Part shown: piece by piece, positions 28,493 through 37,735 of the stretch | Numbering within the stretch: position 1 is the first letter of the stretch | How the letters are laid out: each line of letters opens with the position of its first letter | Assembly: GCF_014698235.1 (NCBI RefSeq) | Contig: NZ_JACJSP010000013.1 | Coordinates: forward strand, 54,999 to 118,998 | DNA from: Limnothrix sp. FACHB-406 | Lineage (GTDB): Bacteria; Cyanobacteriota; Cyanobacteriia; CACIAM-69d | Direction of reading: 5' to 3' | Length of the DNA: 64,000 nucleotides | Notes under the pieces: generated by a model | Seen by the model: the letters and a program-made list of their open reading frames with translations, nothing else | The model's database searches: none | Told to the model about the DNA's origin: nothing | Position numbers and translations under genes: made by a program

Positions 28493-28886
28493 CGTTATTG
28501 TTCAGAAAAACCAGAGTCGATCGCCAAAGAGCTGCCCTGCCCTAACCTTCCGAGGATGCTGTGGTCATCAGGAGACTGCTCCATAGACCCGACAGACCCG
28601 ACAAAAATAGACCCGACCAAGACTGAGATGGCGATTCCTCAGGCTTAGACCCCCCATGGCCCATTTTGGTTGCAACTTTTCGGCCGGTTGCTTGTTCAGT
28701 TTGTCTTGCTTCCGCGTTGTGAATCCTAAGCCTTGTGCCAAACGGGCGATCGAGCAAGGTAACCGCCTAACCCCCCATCCCAAACCGGTTCGTTTTCGGG
28801 TTTGAGACCTCAGGCGGTTCCGTGATCATCCCATCCTATTCAGGATTAGTCATAATTTGTGAGCTTCTAGCAAGTCCCGGAATGCG
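28493..28886. other. Spacer between M23 peptidase and exported protein
   Basis: About 390 bp. It contains short repeats of AGACCCGAC (28582-28620) and an inverted pair AACCGCCT / AGGCGGTT (about 28760-28820) that could form a hairpin. No gene recognised. Confidence 0.4.
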
Positions 28887-29696
28887 TCATTCGGGTTTGC
28901 AATAATCCCCCGTGGGCACGGCCCGCTCGATCGTGTAGGCCGCACCGGGCACAAGGATAAATTCGCTGGCTCCCACTTCGCTGTTGGGGTTGCCCCAATC
29001 GTAGGTGTAGCCCAAGCCGGTGAAGGGTTGCAGATTAGTGCGAATGCTGCGGTAATACAGCCCCTTGAAGAAGGTTTGATAGTTGGCAATGCCCGATCGG
29101 GGGGTGATGCCCGCCACCTTTGGCAAGTCCGCCGCCAGGGATTGGGGAAAATCCGCTTGGCACTGGCGATCACTCACTTCCGGATCCGCACAGGGGCGAA
29201 ACAAATCCCGCACATCCACCCACATTTCCACAAACACGTCATAGTTCCAGGCCGGATCCAAGCCCAAATATTGCTGGAGCCGCAGTTTCAAATCCGCTTC
29301 AGTGGCGTTGGGATTCTGTTGGCGATATTGCCGACAAAGCTGTTGCACCTGGGGAGCCGCCGTGACCCAAATCAGTTGGTTTTCGTTGCTGGAACTGTTG
29401 GTGGCGGGTTTGATGAAGCGATCGAACGAGCTTTGACTCTTCCAGGTCACCATCAACAATCGCTGGCGATCGGGATGCCAAACCAAATTCGGATTATCCG
29501 GCGTGAGGGGAATTAGCTCCGAAACCTGCTCGGTGGGTTCCGCCACCGCCGCATCCCGAATTGCCTCGTTGTAGCGTTCCTTGGGGGATGGGGTCGCCTG
29601 CACCGCATCGGGGCCGAGCGACAACGTGCAAACCAAACCCAGCGCTGCCCCAAGGAGGCGTTGGGAAATTTGAGAGATTGAAACAGTCGAAAACAT
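28887..29696 (-). CDS. Exported protein of unknown function
   Basis: A 269-residue protein with a signal peptide (residues ~1-34, LLGAALGLVCTLSLGPDAVQA). The mature part is rich in aromatic residues and has four cysteines that could form disulfides (LCRQYRQ, RPCADPEVSDRQCQAD, GDYCKPE). Blocks such as LVWHPDRQRLLMVTWKS, YDVFVEMWVDVRDLFRPC and PRSGIANYQTFFKGLYYRS resemble a family of uncharacterised bacterial periplasmic proteins, but I cannot name it. ATG 29696 (MFSTVSISQ) gives a better signal peptide than ATG 29726. Confidence 0.65.
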   Translation of the reverse strand: MFSTVSISQISQRLLGAALGLVCTLSLGPDAVQATPSPKERYNEAIRDAAVAEPTEQVSELIPLTPDNPNLVWHPDRQRLLMVTWKSQSSFDRFIKPATNSSSNENQLIWVTAAPQVQQLCRQYRQQNPNATEADLKLRLQQYLGLDPAWNYDVFVEMWVDVRDLFRPCADPEVSDRQCQADFPQSLAADLPKVAGITPRSGIANYQTFFKGLYYRSIRTNLQPFTGLGYTYDWGNPNSEVGASEFILVPGAAYTIERAVPTGDYCKPE

Positions 29697-30116
29697 GGCT
29701 GTCAGGGGGTCTTCAACCTTGGTCAATCGCCATCCTAACCAGACTCCTTGGGATTGAGGGCTAGGGGTAAAAGCATTGGATCAAGCGTTGAATGCAGAGC
29801 AGTCGCCCGATCGCCCCAATTTCTGAGGATTTTGCGAATTCTATAGATTTGTTGGTTTGATTAGATTTGTTGCAATTTACCTTGACTCTCGTTCACCAGA
29901 ATTGACAAAAACCTTAGAACATTCGTGGTAACAAAAGGTTTAAACCCCTTGTTCGGGATTGGGCAGTGAGTGGCTTAATCATTTGCTTAGTCATGCTGAG
30001 TCATTTGCTTAATCATGTGCTTAGTCATTCGCTGCCATTAATTTTGGACATTGGGCATAGTTTGGCCCCGCTGTTCTGCGCTTGGAGCAGTGTGGCTATT
30101 TTTAGGAAATTTGTGG

Positions 30117-30461
30117 ATGACTACGCCTACCTGCCGCCTCAATTTAGAAACTGGCTCCGTTGCTTTTGGTTATGCACCCGCCGCGGCCCGGCAATTACAA
30201 ACGGAATTGAAGGGGCTGATCGATCGAATCAAGGCCGCCACCCAGGTGACTCCCGGTGATCGCCCCACGCCCCAAGCCAATTTGGACTATCAACATGCGG
30301 GAGAGGTGTTTTTGGAGGTGTTTTGTAACCCCAATATTTGGCCATCGCCCTTTGCGGCGAAGGTGCTGTTGACCGTGCGGGACGATCGGATTCGGCTCAG
30401 TTTGGAAACGGCGCTCGATCGCCTGATGTCTGACCTGAATGATTACCTAGAGCAGGTTTAA
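30117..30461 (+). CDS. Conserved hypothetical protein
   Basis: A 114-residue soluble protein: MTTPTCRLNLETGSVAFGYA, a helix AARQLQTELKGLIDRIKAATQ, then a beta/alpha part (EVFLEVFCNPNIWPSPFAAKVLLTVRDD) and a terminal helix. It looks like a small conserved cyanobacterial protein; no function is known to me. ATG 30117 is preferred because the sequence upstream in the same frame (to 30051) is unlike a coding region. It converges with the M42 peptidase, with a MITE-related repeat between. Confidence 0.6.
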   Translation: MTTPTCRLNLETGSVAFGYAPAAARQLQTELKGLIDRIKAATQVTPGDRPTPQANLDYQHAGEVFLEVFCNPNIWPSPFAAKVLLTVRDDRIRLSLETALDRLMSDLNDYLEQV

Positions 30462-30490
30462 GGTTGGTTGTCATTGCTTAACCCTCATCG

Positions 30491-30562
30491 TTGTAACAAG
30501 GGGCTTAAGCCCCTTGTCCCCCACGATCTGGCAACGGTGGAATCAAGGTTTCAGGCGATTTG
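30491..30562. mobile_element. MITE-like element, truncated copy A
   Basis: Contains the palindrome CAAGGGGCTTAAGCCCCTTG at 30497-30516, followed by about 45 bases (GATCTGGCAACGGTGGAATC, then AAGGTTTCAGGCGATTTG) that match copy C at 42.8 kb. The terminal inverted repeats are degraded. It lies between two convergent genes. Confidence 0.7.
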
Positions 30563-30572
30563 GTGATCGGTC

Positions 30573-31667
30573 TTAGGGCGCGTTCACCTGTTCGACTGGC
30601 TTTTCGACTGGCGGTGGAAAAGGCTGCTGCACAAATTCCATCAGAATGTCTGTGCAGCGGGCGATCGCCTTGAGGTGGGCAATCTCGTAACCGTGGGTGT
30701 TTTGGGTGGGGAAGCCCAAGCAGGCGGCCCGGGGCACATGGCCAAATTTCATGGCGATCGAACCATCGCTGCCAAATCCGCTGATCACGGCGTATTGAAT
30801 GGGTAAGTGCAATCGCTCGGCCGCCGCCTGTAGCGCCCGGTTCAGGTCTTCGTCATACAGCCCATAGGCATCCTGGGACAGCAACACCGGCACGGGCCCC
30901 GGGGCGATCGGGTATTCCGGGGCGATCGGGGCAATTTCCAATGCAATCAGGGCCGCCAGCTTCTGTTGTTGCGCAAAGTACATGGCTCCCAAGGCTCCCA
31001 CCTCTTCCTTGGCGGAAGCAACCAGATATAGATCCATGGCCGGCGGCTCCTCCTGGGCCAATAGCCGTTCTGCCAAATCCAGCAAAATGGCCACGGAAGC
31101 TTTGTTATCTAAGGTGTAGCTGGCGATTTGGTTCGGGCCCAGGCGCAACGGTTGTTTGCGGTGTTTGCTCACCACGGCGCGGCTGCCGGGCCGAATGCCC
31201 GCTGCGGCCAACTCAGCAGGAATCCGACCCGTTTCCACCCAGGCCCGCTCCCAGGTCAGGGGCTGGTTGTCCTGCAAATTCCGCTGGGGGGACTCGTGGG
31301 ACACATGGCGCGATCCAAAACTGAGTACGCCGGTGATAGTTTGGCGATCGCCCAACAGATCGATCGCCCCTTCGCCATAGACCCAAGGGAAAGCCCCGCC
31401 CAGCTTGCGCAACTGCACCCGCCCATCGGACTCAACGCCTTTGACAATCGCGCCGATCTCATCCTTGTGGGCCGTGATGGCGATCGGCTTGGCGGTGCGA
31501 TCGCGCCCGGGAATCACAAAAATCAAATTACCGGCCTCGTCTTGATTCCAGGTCAACCCCAGAGCCTCGGCGCGAGCGATTAACCAGCGATCGACCTCCT
31601 GTTCGGCCCCGCTGGGCGAATGACACATCACTAGGGCGCTGATGGTTGCAAAAAGTTCGTCATACAT
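30573..31667 (-). CDS. M42 family metallopeptidase (aminopeptidase/endoglucanase-like)
   Basis: A 364-residue cytosolic zinc aminopeptidase of the M42 family. The first metal site is AITAHKDEIGAIV (His, residue ~66; Asp just after). A bridging Asp is in SYTLDNKASVAIL (~185). The general base and ligands are in YLVASAKEEVGALGAMYFA (~215). A final ligand is probably in PTQNTHGYEIAHLKAI (~330). An inserted apical domain lies at residues ~85-170. The C-terminus is a short Pro/Val tail. It was once annotated as endoglucanase in some genomes; peptidase activity is more likely. Confidence 0.88.
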   Translation of the reverse strand: MYDELFATISALVMCHSPSGAEQEVDRWLIARAEALGLTWNQDEAGNLIFVIPGRDRTAKPIAITAHKDEIGAIVKGVESDGRVQLRKLGGAFPWVYGEGAIDLLGDRQTITGVLSFGSRHVSHESPQRNLQDNQPLTWERAWVETGRIPAELAAAGIRPGSRAVVSKHRKQPLRLGPNQIASYTLDNKASVAILLDLAERLLAQEEPPAMDLYLVASAKEEVGALGAMYFAQQQKLAALIALEIAPIAPEYPIAPGPVPVLLSQDAYGLYDEDLNRALQAAAERLHLPIQYAVISGFGSDGSIAMKFGHVPRAACLGFPTQNTHGYEIAHLKAIARCTDILMEFVQQPFPPPVEKPVEQVNAP

Positions 31668-31709
31668 GGCGAGATCACGGGTCTGGGATGGTGATTGACT
31701 TGCAGAATT

Positions 31710-33410
31710 TTAGCGATCGCCCTCCGTGGCCCGACGCGCCTGTTCCCAAGCAATCCAAGCTGCTCGGTGAATATCCAGCCAAGAAATGGCCCGATCGCGT
31801 GCCAAAGCGGCCACATCCTCAAATTCTGGATGAACATTCTGAACCGTTTTGCGGGTTTCGTCTTGCCAAGCCACCTTCACCCGCACGGGGCCATAGTCCG
31901 TGTCCACCACTTCCAAATGGCGCGGCAAAACACGGCGCTGTTGAAACGATCGCCGAATCCCGATCGTGGTGGTTTCTTGAAACAACACATCCTCACAGGC
32001 GGTGAACCGATCCAGGGGCGTAATTACCGTGATGGCCACGCCGGATCGCGATTTCTTCATGGTCACGGGCTGCACAAAGGCATCCAGGGCCCCCACCTGC
32101 AACAACCGCTCGATCGCGTAGGCGATCGCCTGGGGGCTGCAATCATCAATTTGGGTTTCCAACACCGCCACTGTTTCCAGGTCAGGATCATGGGGACTGG
32201 CTAGGCTTTCCGGCCCCGGCAAAGCTGGGCCGGATTGACCCGATCGAGACTGCCCTGATGGCAATGGCTGGGCCGCCTGGGCAGACCACTCGGGCCGATC
32301 GCCCGGAGCCGGAGACTGCGGGCCCCGATCGCTCCGAGGCGGGGGCACAATCAGCGGGGACAAAGGGGCCGATCGCACCAACGGAGCCGACAAACCGGCG
32401 GGCGCTGCCAACTCTCCCAACCACAGCCGCATAATGTTGGGCAATGGGAGCGATCGCTGGCCCGCGCCCAACCCCACCCGCTGAAGGGTCATGGCCGGCG
32501 GCGACCCGAACCCCTGGGCCAATCCCACGGCGATCGCGGCTCCCGTGGGGGTCACCAATTCCCGATCGATTCCGTTGGCATAAACCGGCACTTGTCCCAT
32601 TTCAAACAGCTTCAACACCGCCGGAACCGGCACGGGCAATCGCCCATGGGCCGCCCAAACCGTGCCGCCGCCCGTGGGCAAAGCGGAACAGAAAATCCGC
32701 TCAACCCCCAGCCAATCCAGCCCTAAGCAGGTTCCCACCACGTCCACGATCGCATCGATCGCCCCCACCTCGTGGAACTGCACCTGTTCTGGCGCAATGC
32801 CATGAACAGCCCCTTCTGCTTGGGCCAACTGCCAAAAGATCGATCGACTCCATTGCACCACCCGATCGGGTAGCGACGAATTCAGAAGCATGGCCTCAAT
32901 GTCTGGCCAACGGCGGCTGTGGTGATGGGTGTGATGGTTGTGGGGATCGTGGTGATGATGGTGATCGGGGCTATGGTCGTGATCATCGTGCCCGTGATGC
33001 TCATGATCATGATGCTCGTGCTCGTGCTCATGATCATGATGCTCGTGCTCGTGATGCCCATGATCATGATGCTCATGCCCGTGCTCATGATGCTTGCGCC
33101 CGTGATGCTCGTGCCCGTGATCTCCCAGAGCTTCAGGTGAGCGGGCAGATGGTTCAGCCCCTTCCCCCGGCTCATCCATGGGATCTTCCACCTGAAAGGA
33201 ACCACCGGGCGATCGCCACTCCACGATCGCTTTCAAGGCTCGCTGGCCGTTGTGGTGCATGGTTTGGCTGCTGAGGCGATATTCCTCGGCAATTCCCAGG
33301 CGATCGAGCTGCGATCGCACATAATCCAAGGGCACACCCACATCCAGCAGCGCCCCCAAACACATATCCCCCGCCAGCCCCGTTGGGCAATCAAAATAGG
33401 CCACCTTCAT
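31710..33410 (-). CDS. larC: LarC, nickel-pincer cofactor biosynthesis protein, with giant His-rich insert
   Basis: A 566-residue protein. The LarC start MKVAYFDCPTGLAGDMCLGALLD and the blocks QVQFHEVGAIDAIVDVVGTCLGL, LPTGGGTVWAAHGRLPVPVPA, VTPTGAAIA, VAVLETQIDDCSPQAIAY and VTMKKSRSGVAITVI are diagnostic. LarC inserts nickel into the pyridinium dithiocarboxylate cofactor of lactate racemase. Residues 98-164 are a spacer of mostly His with Asp, Glu and Gly (about 40 His), likely a metal store. A second, Pro/Ser-rich insert lies at ~355-410. I chose ATG 33410 over 33476 because conserved sequence begins there. LarA, LarB and LarE are not nearby. Confidence 0.92.
   Translation of the reverse strand: MKVAYFDCPTGLAGDMCLGALLDVGVPLDYVRSQLDRLGIAEEYRLSSQTMHHNGQRALKAIVEWRSPGGSFQVEDPMDEPGEGAEPSARSPEALGDHGHEHHGRKHHEHGHEHHDHGHHEHEHHDHEHEHEHHDHEHHGHDDHDHSPDHHHHHDPHNHHTHHHSRRWPDIEAMLLNSSLPDRVVQWSRSIFWQLAQAEGAVHGIAPEQVQFHEVGAIDAIVDVVGTCLGLDWLGVERIFCSALPTGGGTVWAAHGRLPVPVPAVLKLFEMGQVPVYANGIDRELVTPTGAAIAVGLAQGFGSPPAMTLQRVGLGAGQRSLPLPNIMRLWLGELAAPAGLSAPLVRSAPLSPLIVPPPRSDRGPQSPAPGDRPEWSAQAAQPLPSGQSRSGQSGPALPGPESLASPHDPDLETVAVLETQIDDCSPQAIAYAIERLLQVGALDAFVQPVTMKKSRSGVAITVITPLDRFTACEDVLFQETTTIGIRRSFQQRRVLPRHLEVVDTDYGPVRVKVAWQDETRKTVQNVHPEFEDVAALARDRAISWLDIHRAAWIAWEQARRATEGDR
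32919..33119. repeat. His-codon repeat tract inside larC
   Basis: A 200-bp stretch of imperfect short repeats, on the plus strand variations of ATGCTCATGATCATG and GTGATGATGGTG, which encodes the His/Asp/Glu-rich insert. Such a tract is prone to replication slippage in units of three or six bases. Confidence 0.85.
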
Positions 33411-34264
33411 TTGTTTTGCCCTCCGCCCAAGTCTGAAAAATCTATCCCGCCATCTTGTCGGCCAGCGCTTTGGCAATTCGTTCGGGAACCGGTCGATCGT
33501 CGGTCTTGATGATTGGTCTTGATGATCTGTTGATTGAGATCTTGAGATCTTGGATGAAATCTTGAGAGATGAAATCTTGAGATCTGTTGGTTGGTTAATC
33601 GTTCAAGAACTGAGCGTGCTCGTGAATTTTGTGTGCCCGCGAATGCACTGATTATGAATCAGCGTTGATCTGACCGTGTGGCCGCATTAGTGCCGCATCA
33701 GTTCGATCGATGGGCCCCTTGGTTGTGTTGGGGTCAGTCCATGGGGGTTCATCATAGGTTTCTTCCGGCTCCTGATGATTGAGGGTTAATCAACAGTGAA
33801 CTCAATGCATCTAGAAAATTGCCACATTACACCCCGTATAAACACTGAGTTAAAAATGCACCAGTGTTTTCAAAAAATGTCGAAATTGTCTGAATTTTGG
33901 TCGATTTTGAGAGTGAGATTGCTGATCCCGATTCAGTGATGATTGATGCACCGTCAGGGCCAACAATGAGCCACAATAAACAACAGGTCATGCTATGGCG
34001 TGACTAGACCCGATCGCCCTCCAATCCCGACTGATCAGCGGGCGATCGACCCGAAGACTTCTCGCAATCTCAATCCTGAAGTCTTCTCATGCCCTTTCCC
34101 AGCGTGATTTCCCCAGCGTGACTTCCCCAGCGTGAAGGTCACCAGGGCGATTTCCCCAGGGCAATCAATCACACCATCGCATTCTCTCAACGCCACCTCG
34201 GCCCAGTTGACCTCAACCACCCAACTGGCTCAACGCACTCAAGGACATCGACGAGGAAACGACC
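33411..34264. other. Long spacer and leader of pilT-like gene
   Basis: About 850 bp without a recognised gene. Contents: ATCTTGAGAT/GAAATCTTGAG repeats (33500-33600); an AT-rich middle; an inverted repeat GAAGACTTC...GAAGTCTTC (34053-34061 and 34078-34086, loop 16 nt); and a 14-15-bp tandem repeat TTTCCCCAGCGTGA-like (34096-34165). The last two may lie in a long 5' untranslated leader of the ATPase gene. Confidence 0.5.
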
Positions 34265-35659
34265 ATGACGAACGCCTCCCGTCCCCCGGTTCCCCCGCCG
34301 CCGCCGCCACCACCGCCTCGGGTGGCCCCGCCGCCGCCGCCGCCGGTTGCTGGTCGTCCTCCGTCGCCTCCCCCGATCGGGAACAACGAGCAAACCCTCC
34401 CGATCAACATGGCCCCGCCGCGCGTGGCCCCACCGCCGGCCCCCACGGCTCCGCCGCCTCGGGTGGCCCCGCCGCCACCGGCCGCCAACACGGTTACCAC
34501 CCCCGCGCCACCGTCCACCGTGGTGCAGTCAGGGCCCCCCAGCGCTCCGGTGGCGGCCCAAGTGGTCGCTCCTCCTGCGAAGCGCAAGCCCTCTCCCGGT
34601 CAGCCGACGATGATTGACATCGTGAAGCGGGCAGACGAAGAAGGCTGCTCCGATATTCACTTGGGAGTGAACGAAGTGCCCCGTTTCCGGAAGCGCGGTG
34701 ACATCGTGCCTCTGGACTATCCCACCACCGACCTCGACACCTTCATGAGTTGGTTGGGGGAAATCATGAGCGAAGAAGATATCGCCTTCTTCCAAGAAAA
34801 TCTGGACTATGACGGAGCTGCCGATCTGGGCTTTGTGCGGATTCGGATTAGCTGCTTTGATTCGTTGGCGGGCCCGGCCATGGTGCTGCGGCTGATTGGG
34901 GCCACCATTCTGAGCATGGAGCAGCTTAATTTGCCGCCCGTGTTCCGGGATGTTTGCCACTACCACAAGGGCTTGATTTTGGTGACGGGGCCCACGGGTT
35001 CCGGGAAGTCCACCACCATGGCCGCCATGTTCGACTACATCAACAAGAGCATGGCGAAGCACATCATCACGATCGAGGATCCGGTGGAGTTTGTGCATGT
35101 CAGCCAAAAATCCCTGATCAAGCACCGGGAAGTGGGGCGGCACACGCGGCAATTTTTCAACGCCCTGAAGGGGGCCCTGCGCCAAGACCCGGACATCATG
35201 TTGGTGGGGGAAATTCGGGATGCGGAAACGATGAAAATCGCTCTGAAGGCAGCCTCAACGGGTCACTTGGTTTGTGGAACCCTGCACACCAACAGCGCCA
35301 TCAAGACGATCGAGCGGGTGTTGGGGATGTTTCCCCCCAATGAGCACGCGGCCCTGCGGGTGAGTTTGGCCGAATCGTTGGTGGCGATCATTGCCCAAGG
35401 CTTGTGCAAAACCACCGATGGGAAACGAGCTGCCTACCACGACATCTTGATCGCCACGGATGCGATTAAGGAATACATCATCAAGGGCGAGATGGAGGAG
35501 ATTAACCAGGTGATGCTGAAGTCAGAGTTTGACGGCATGATCACCATGAATAAGGCGCTGTTTAATCTCTACCAAGAGGGCCGCATCACGGAGGAAGTGG
35601 CGCTGGAAAACTCGCCCACACCGAACGAAATGGCCCAATTCCTGCGCGGTCGGGTGTAG
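34265..35659 (+). CDS. pilT: PilT-family type IV pilus retraction ATPase with proline-rich N-terminus
   Basis: A 464-residue protein. Residues 1-110 are low-complexity Pro/Ala/Val (runs of up to eight Pro, repeats of PPRVAPPPP). Residues ~115-464 are a PilT/VirB11 ATPase: N-terminal sub-domain with CSDIHLGVNEVPRFRKRGDI, Walker A GPTGSGKS (242-249), Asp box ITIEDPVEFVH, Walker B DPDIMLVGEIRDAETM, His box STGHLVCGTLHTNSAI. PilT depolymerises type IV pili for twitching and phototaxis. The core is a normal PilT, but AIRNLIRE, the usual C-terminal PilT motif, is not present as such, so this may be a PilT2-like paralogue. No pil genes are adjacent. Confidence 0.88.
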   Translation: MTNASRPPVPPPPPPPPPRVAPPPPPPVAGRPPSPPPIGNNEQTLPINMAPPRVAPPPAPTAPPPRVAPPPPAANTVTTPAPPSTVVQSGPPSAPVAAQVVAPPAKRKPSPGQPTMIDIVKRADEEGCSDIHLGVNEVPRFRKRGDIVPLDYPTTDLDTFMSWLGEIMSEEDIAFFQENLDYDGAADLGFVRIRISCFDSLAGPAMVLRLIGATILSMEQLNLPPVFRDVCHYHKGLILVTGPTGSGKSTTMAAMFDYINKSMAKHIITIEDPVEFVHVSQKSLIKHREVGRHTRQFFNALKGALRQDPDIMLVGEIRDAETMKIALKAASTGHLVCGTLHTNSAIKTIERVLGMFPPNEHAALRVSLAESLVAIIAQGLCKTTDGKRAAYHDILIATDAIKEYIIKGEMEEINQVMLKSEFDGMITMNKALFNLYQEGRITEEVALENSPTPNEMAQFLRGRV

Positions 35660-35676
35660 GTTGTGCGTTTGAGGGG

Positions 35677-35696
35677 CAAGGGGCTTCAGCCCCTTG
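35677..35696. repeat. Extra copy of the CAAGGGGCTT(A/C)AGCCCCTTG palindrome
   Basis: One-base variant (TTCAG centre) of the 20-bp palindrome, 18 bases after the pilT stop and just before MITE-like copy B. It may act as a hairpin at the end of the pilT transcript. Confidence 0.75.
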
Positions 35697-35708
35697 TCTC
35701 CGATTGTC

Positions 35709-35844
35709 ATACAAGCGTCTGAAACCCTGATTCCACCGTACCGACATCGTGAGGAGCAAGGGGCTTAAGCCCCTTGTTACGACGACTGGGACATGGAAAA
35801 TCAATCGTTTCCGCCTGATCCTAGGAAATGACGACAGGCCCTAA
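35709..35844 (-). mobile_element. MITE-like element, copy B
   Basis: The reverse complement aligns with copy C (42728-42874) almost throughout: one terminal repeat reading TTAGGGCCTGTCGTCA inward from 35844, the core palindrome at 35757-35776, and GTCTGAAACCCTGATTCCACCG at 35718-35739. The left terminal repeat is degraded. It sits between convergent pilT and the hydrolase. Confidence 0.8.
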
Positions 35845-35867
35845 AGCCCCTTGTCTCCGATTCGGGC

Positions 35868-36782
35868 CTAGACGTTTTTCAGGGCTTCGGGTTGGGTTTG
35901 CAACCCGTGATCGACCCCGTGGCGTTGCAAGATGGTTTTAATTTCTTGGGCGATCGGGATGGGCTGTTCCACCATGCCCATATGTCCACAATCGGGAATT
36001 TCCCGCAGGTTTTCGCCCGACATGTCAAACAGTGGATGGAAGCTGGCCAAGTGGCGCACATAGCGCGGCTCCATCACAGAATCTTGGTTTCCGGCAATGA
36101 AGTAGGCTGGCTGAGTAAGCTGGGCCACCACCTGGGGCAAGCGATGAACTTCCGCTTCGGTGGTGGACTCCAACAGAGTCCAGAGGGCCGCTTCGGGATG
36201 GGCGGTCACAAAGTCGATCAGTCGCTGCCGACCCCATTGGCGGTCTACGGGGCGGGCCACGCTGTCGCGGCTGAAGACCCAATCGAGACCCGGAAAGGCC
36301 CGCAACCATTGGGGCCGAAATTGCACCAAGCGCTGGCCAACGGCCCGAAAGCGCTCAAATTCTTCTTTGAGATAAATGCCGCCGCCGGAGTTGAGGCAAA
36401 TGACCCCTTGAATCCGATCGGGAAATTTGTGGGCGCTCCACAGGGCGATCGCCCCGCCGAGGGAGTGACCCACAATCCAGGCGGTCTCAATTCCCAAATG
36501 CTCAAGCAGCCGATTTAAATCTTCGGCGTAGGCTGCCGGGGCGTAGTTTTGGTAACGCTCGCGCGGCGTTGAAAATTGCTGGGGTTGGGTGGGTTGTGAT
36601 GCCCCAAAACCGCGCAGGTCATAGGACAAACAGGGGATATGGGGCTGGAATTGGTCAATGAGGGGCTGCCAATAGTGGCGGCTGAGCAGCCAACCATGGA
36701 CAAAGACCAAAGCCCAGCGGGTGGGGCGATCGGGATCGAGCCGGTAACTGTGGGGAACGCCGCGAATGGTGATGGTTGCCAT
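35868..36782 (-). CDS. Alpha/beta hydrolase
   Basis: A 304-residue alpha/beta-hydrolase fold protein. Oxyanion region VFVHGWLLSRHYW (~residue 27), nucleophile elbow VGHSLGGAIAL (Ser ~105), an acid probably in FIAGNQDSVMEPRYV (Asp ~230) and catalytic His in PDCGHMGMVEQPIPIAQEI (~265). The cap region (~135-210) is rich in Arg and Trp. The substrate is unknown; family members include esterases, haloperoxidase-like and epoxide hydrolases. No signal peptide. It stands alone between a MITE copy and a 700-bp spacer. Confidence 0.88.
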   Translation of the reverse strand: MATITIRGVPHSYRLDPDRPTRWALVFVHGWLLSRHYWQPLIDQFQPHIPCLSYDLRGFGASQPTQPQQFSTPRERYQNYAPAAYAEDLNRLLEHLGIETAWIVGHSLGGAIALWSAHKFPDRIQGVICLNSGGGIYLKEEFERFRAVGQRLVQFRPQWLRAFPGLDWVFSRDSVARPVDRQWGRQRLIDFVTAHPEAALWTLLESTTEAEVHRLPQVVAQLTQPAYFIAGNQDSVMEPRYVRHLASFHPLFDMSGENLREIPDCGHMGMVEQPIPIAQEIKTILQRHGVDHGLQTQPEALKNV

Positions 36783-37507
36783 ACTCCGATCCTATCAGGA
36801 ACAGCCCGATCCCTGGATCGGTTTGGAAGCGCAAGGGAAGCGGTTCCCCAACAAAAAACTTGAGAAGCTGAAATGCTTTGGTAGTGGTGGTTTTCAGGGT
36901 TTCAGCCTTTGACGGTTCCGGATTTTGGCTGCCCTGCCCGAAAGAGAAAAAGTCTCGATCGATCCCCACGGCCCCCGGCCCAGCAAGACAGCGAATCGAG
37001 GCTAATCGCTCGATGCGCCCCTCGAAATTGGCTTCGAGCAGGGCGATCAATCACGATCCACCTCGATTCGCCTCGATCCACCGCGACCACGGCAATCAAC
37101 GCAATAACAATCAACAAAACAGAATCAACAAACCAGAATCAACAAAACAGCGACGGGTCATCAGCAATGGCCACTGGCCACTGGCAACCGGCAATTAACA
37201 ACTGCAAAAGCCAATCATCGCCGTAACGCATTGGGGAAGTCATTCTCAGCAGTTCTGATCTGGTTTTGTTCTCTCAGAACTGTCGCCCCAAAACCACACT
37301 CCACCACACCCAATTCAGAATTACTGGATACCAGACTGAACTGGCTAAACGAACCGCAAACATGCTTTAGCTAATTCTGACTAACGCTGATTGGTGGAGG
37401 GTTGAAAATTCCGTTTTTGATGGAATCAAATTCTCGGAAATTGCATAACAAAATCCTAGAAAGAAAACGGAATCAACCCCCCAATTACAGGCTGCATCAA
37501 ACGATCC
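36783..37507. other. Spacer between hydrolase and patX
   Basis: About 720 bp. It includes A/C-rich repeats of AATCAACAAA(A/C)CAG (about 37080-37160) and a region rich in TTCTGA/CAGAAC. Several short open frames overlap here but none has recognisable similarity. It probably holds the hydrolase promoter and the patX 3' region. Confidence 0.4.
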
Positions 37508-37735
37508 TTAGCTCATAGGAGCGGCGAACACATACCGCACAAAATCACGGCGGCCGCTGCCCCGGTGCGAGTTCCGAGTGCGGCGCACCACAGTGGGTGC
37601 AGCCTCTACGGACAGTTCTTGATGATTGATCATTTGGGTTTCGGAAACCAAGGGAGTCATTGCGCCCGCCGGCAGCGATGGCGCAACCGCTAGGCACAAA
37701 CCGAGCAGCATCGAAGCAGAAGGGAACAGGCGCAT
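37508..37735 (-). CDS. patX: PatX-like precursor of an RGSGR signalling peptide
   Basis: A 75-residue precursor. Residues 1-25 form a signal peptide (MRLFPSASMLLGLCLAVAPS, cleavage near GA-M). A short spacer follows, and the C-terminal part holds RNSHRGSGRRDF with the exact pentapeptide RGSGR at residues 58-62 (37550-37564). PatS and PatX peptides ending in or containing RGSGR bind HetR and inhibit heterocyst differentiation. PatX has been reported in many filamentous cyanobacteria, including ones that do not make heterocysts. Size, signal peptide and motif context fit PatX better than PatS or HetN. Confirmation needs a HetR gene elsewhere in the genome. Confidence 0.8.
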   Translation of the reverse strand: MRLFPSASMLLGLCLAVAPSLPAGAMTPLVSETQMINHQELSVEAAPTVVRRTRNSHRGSGRRDFVRYVFAAPMS

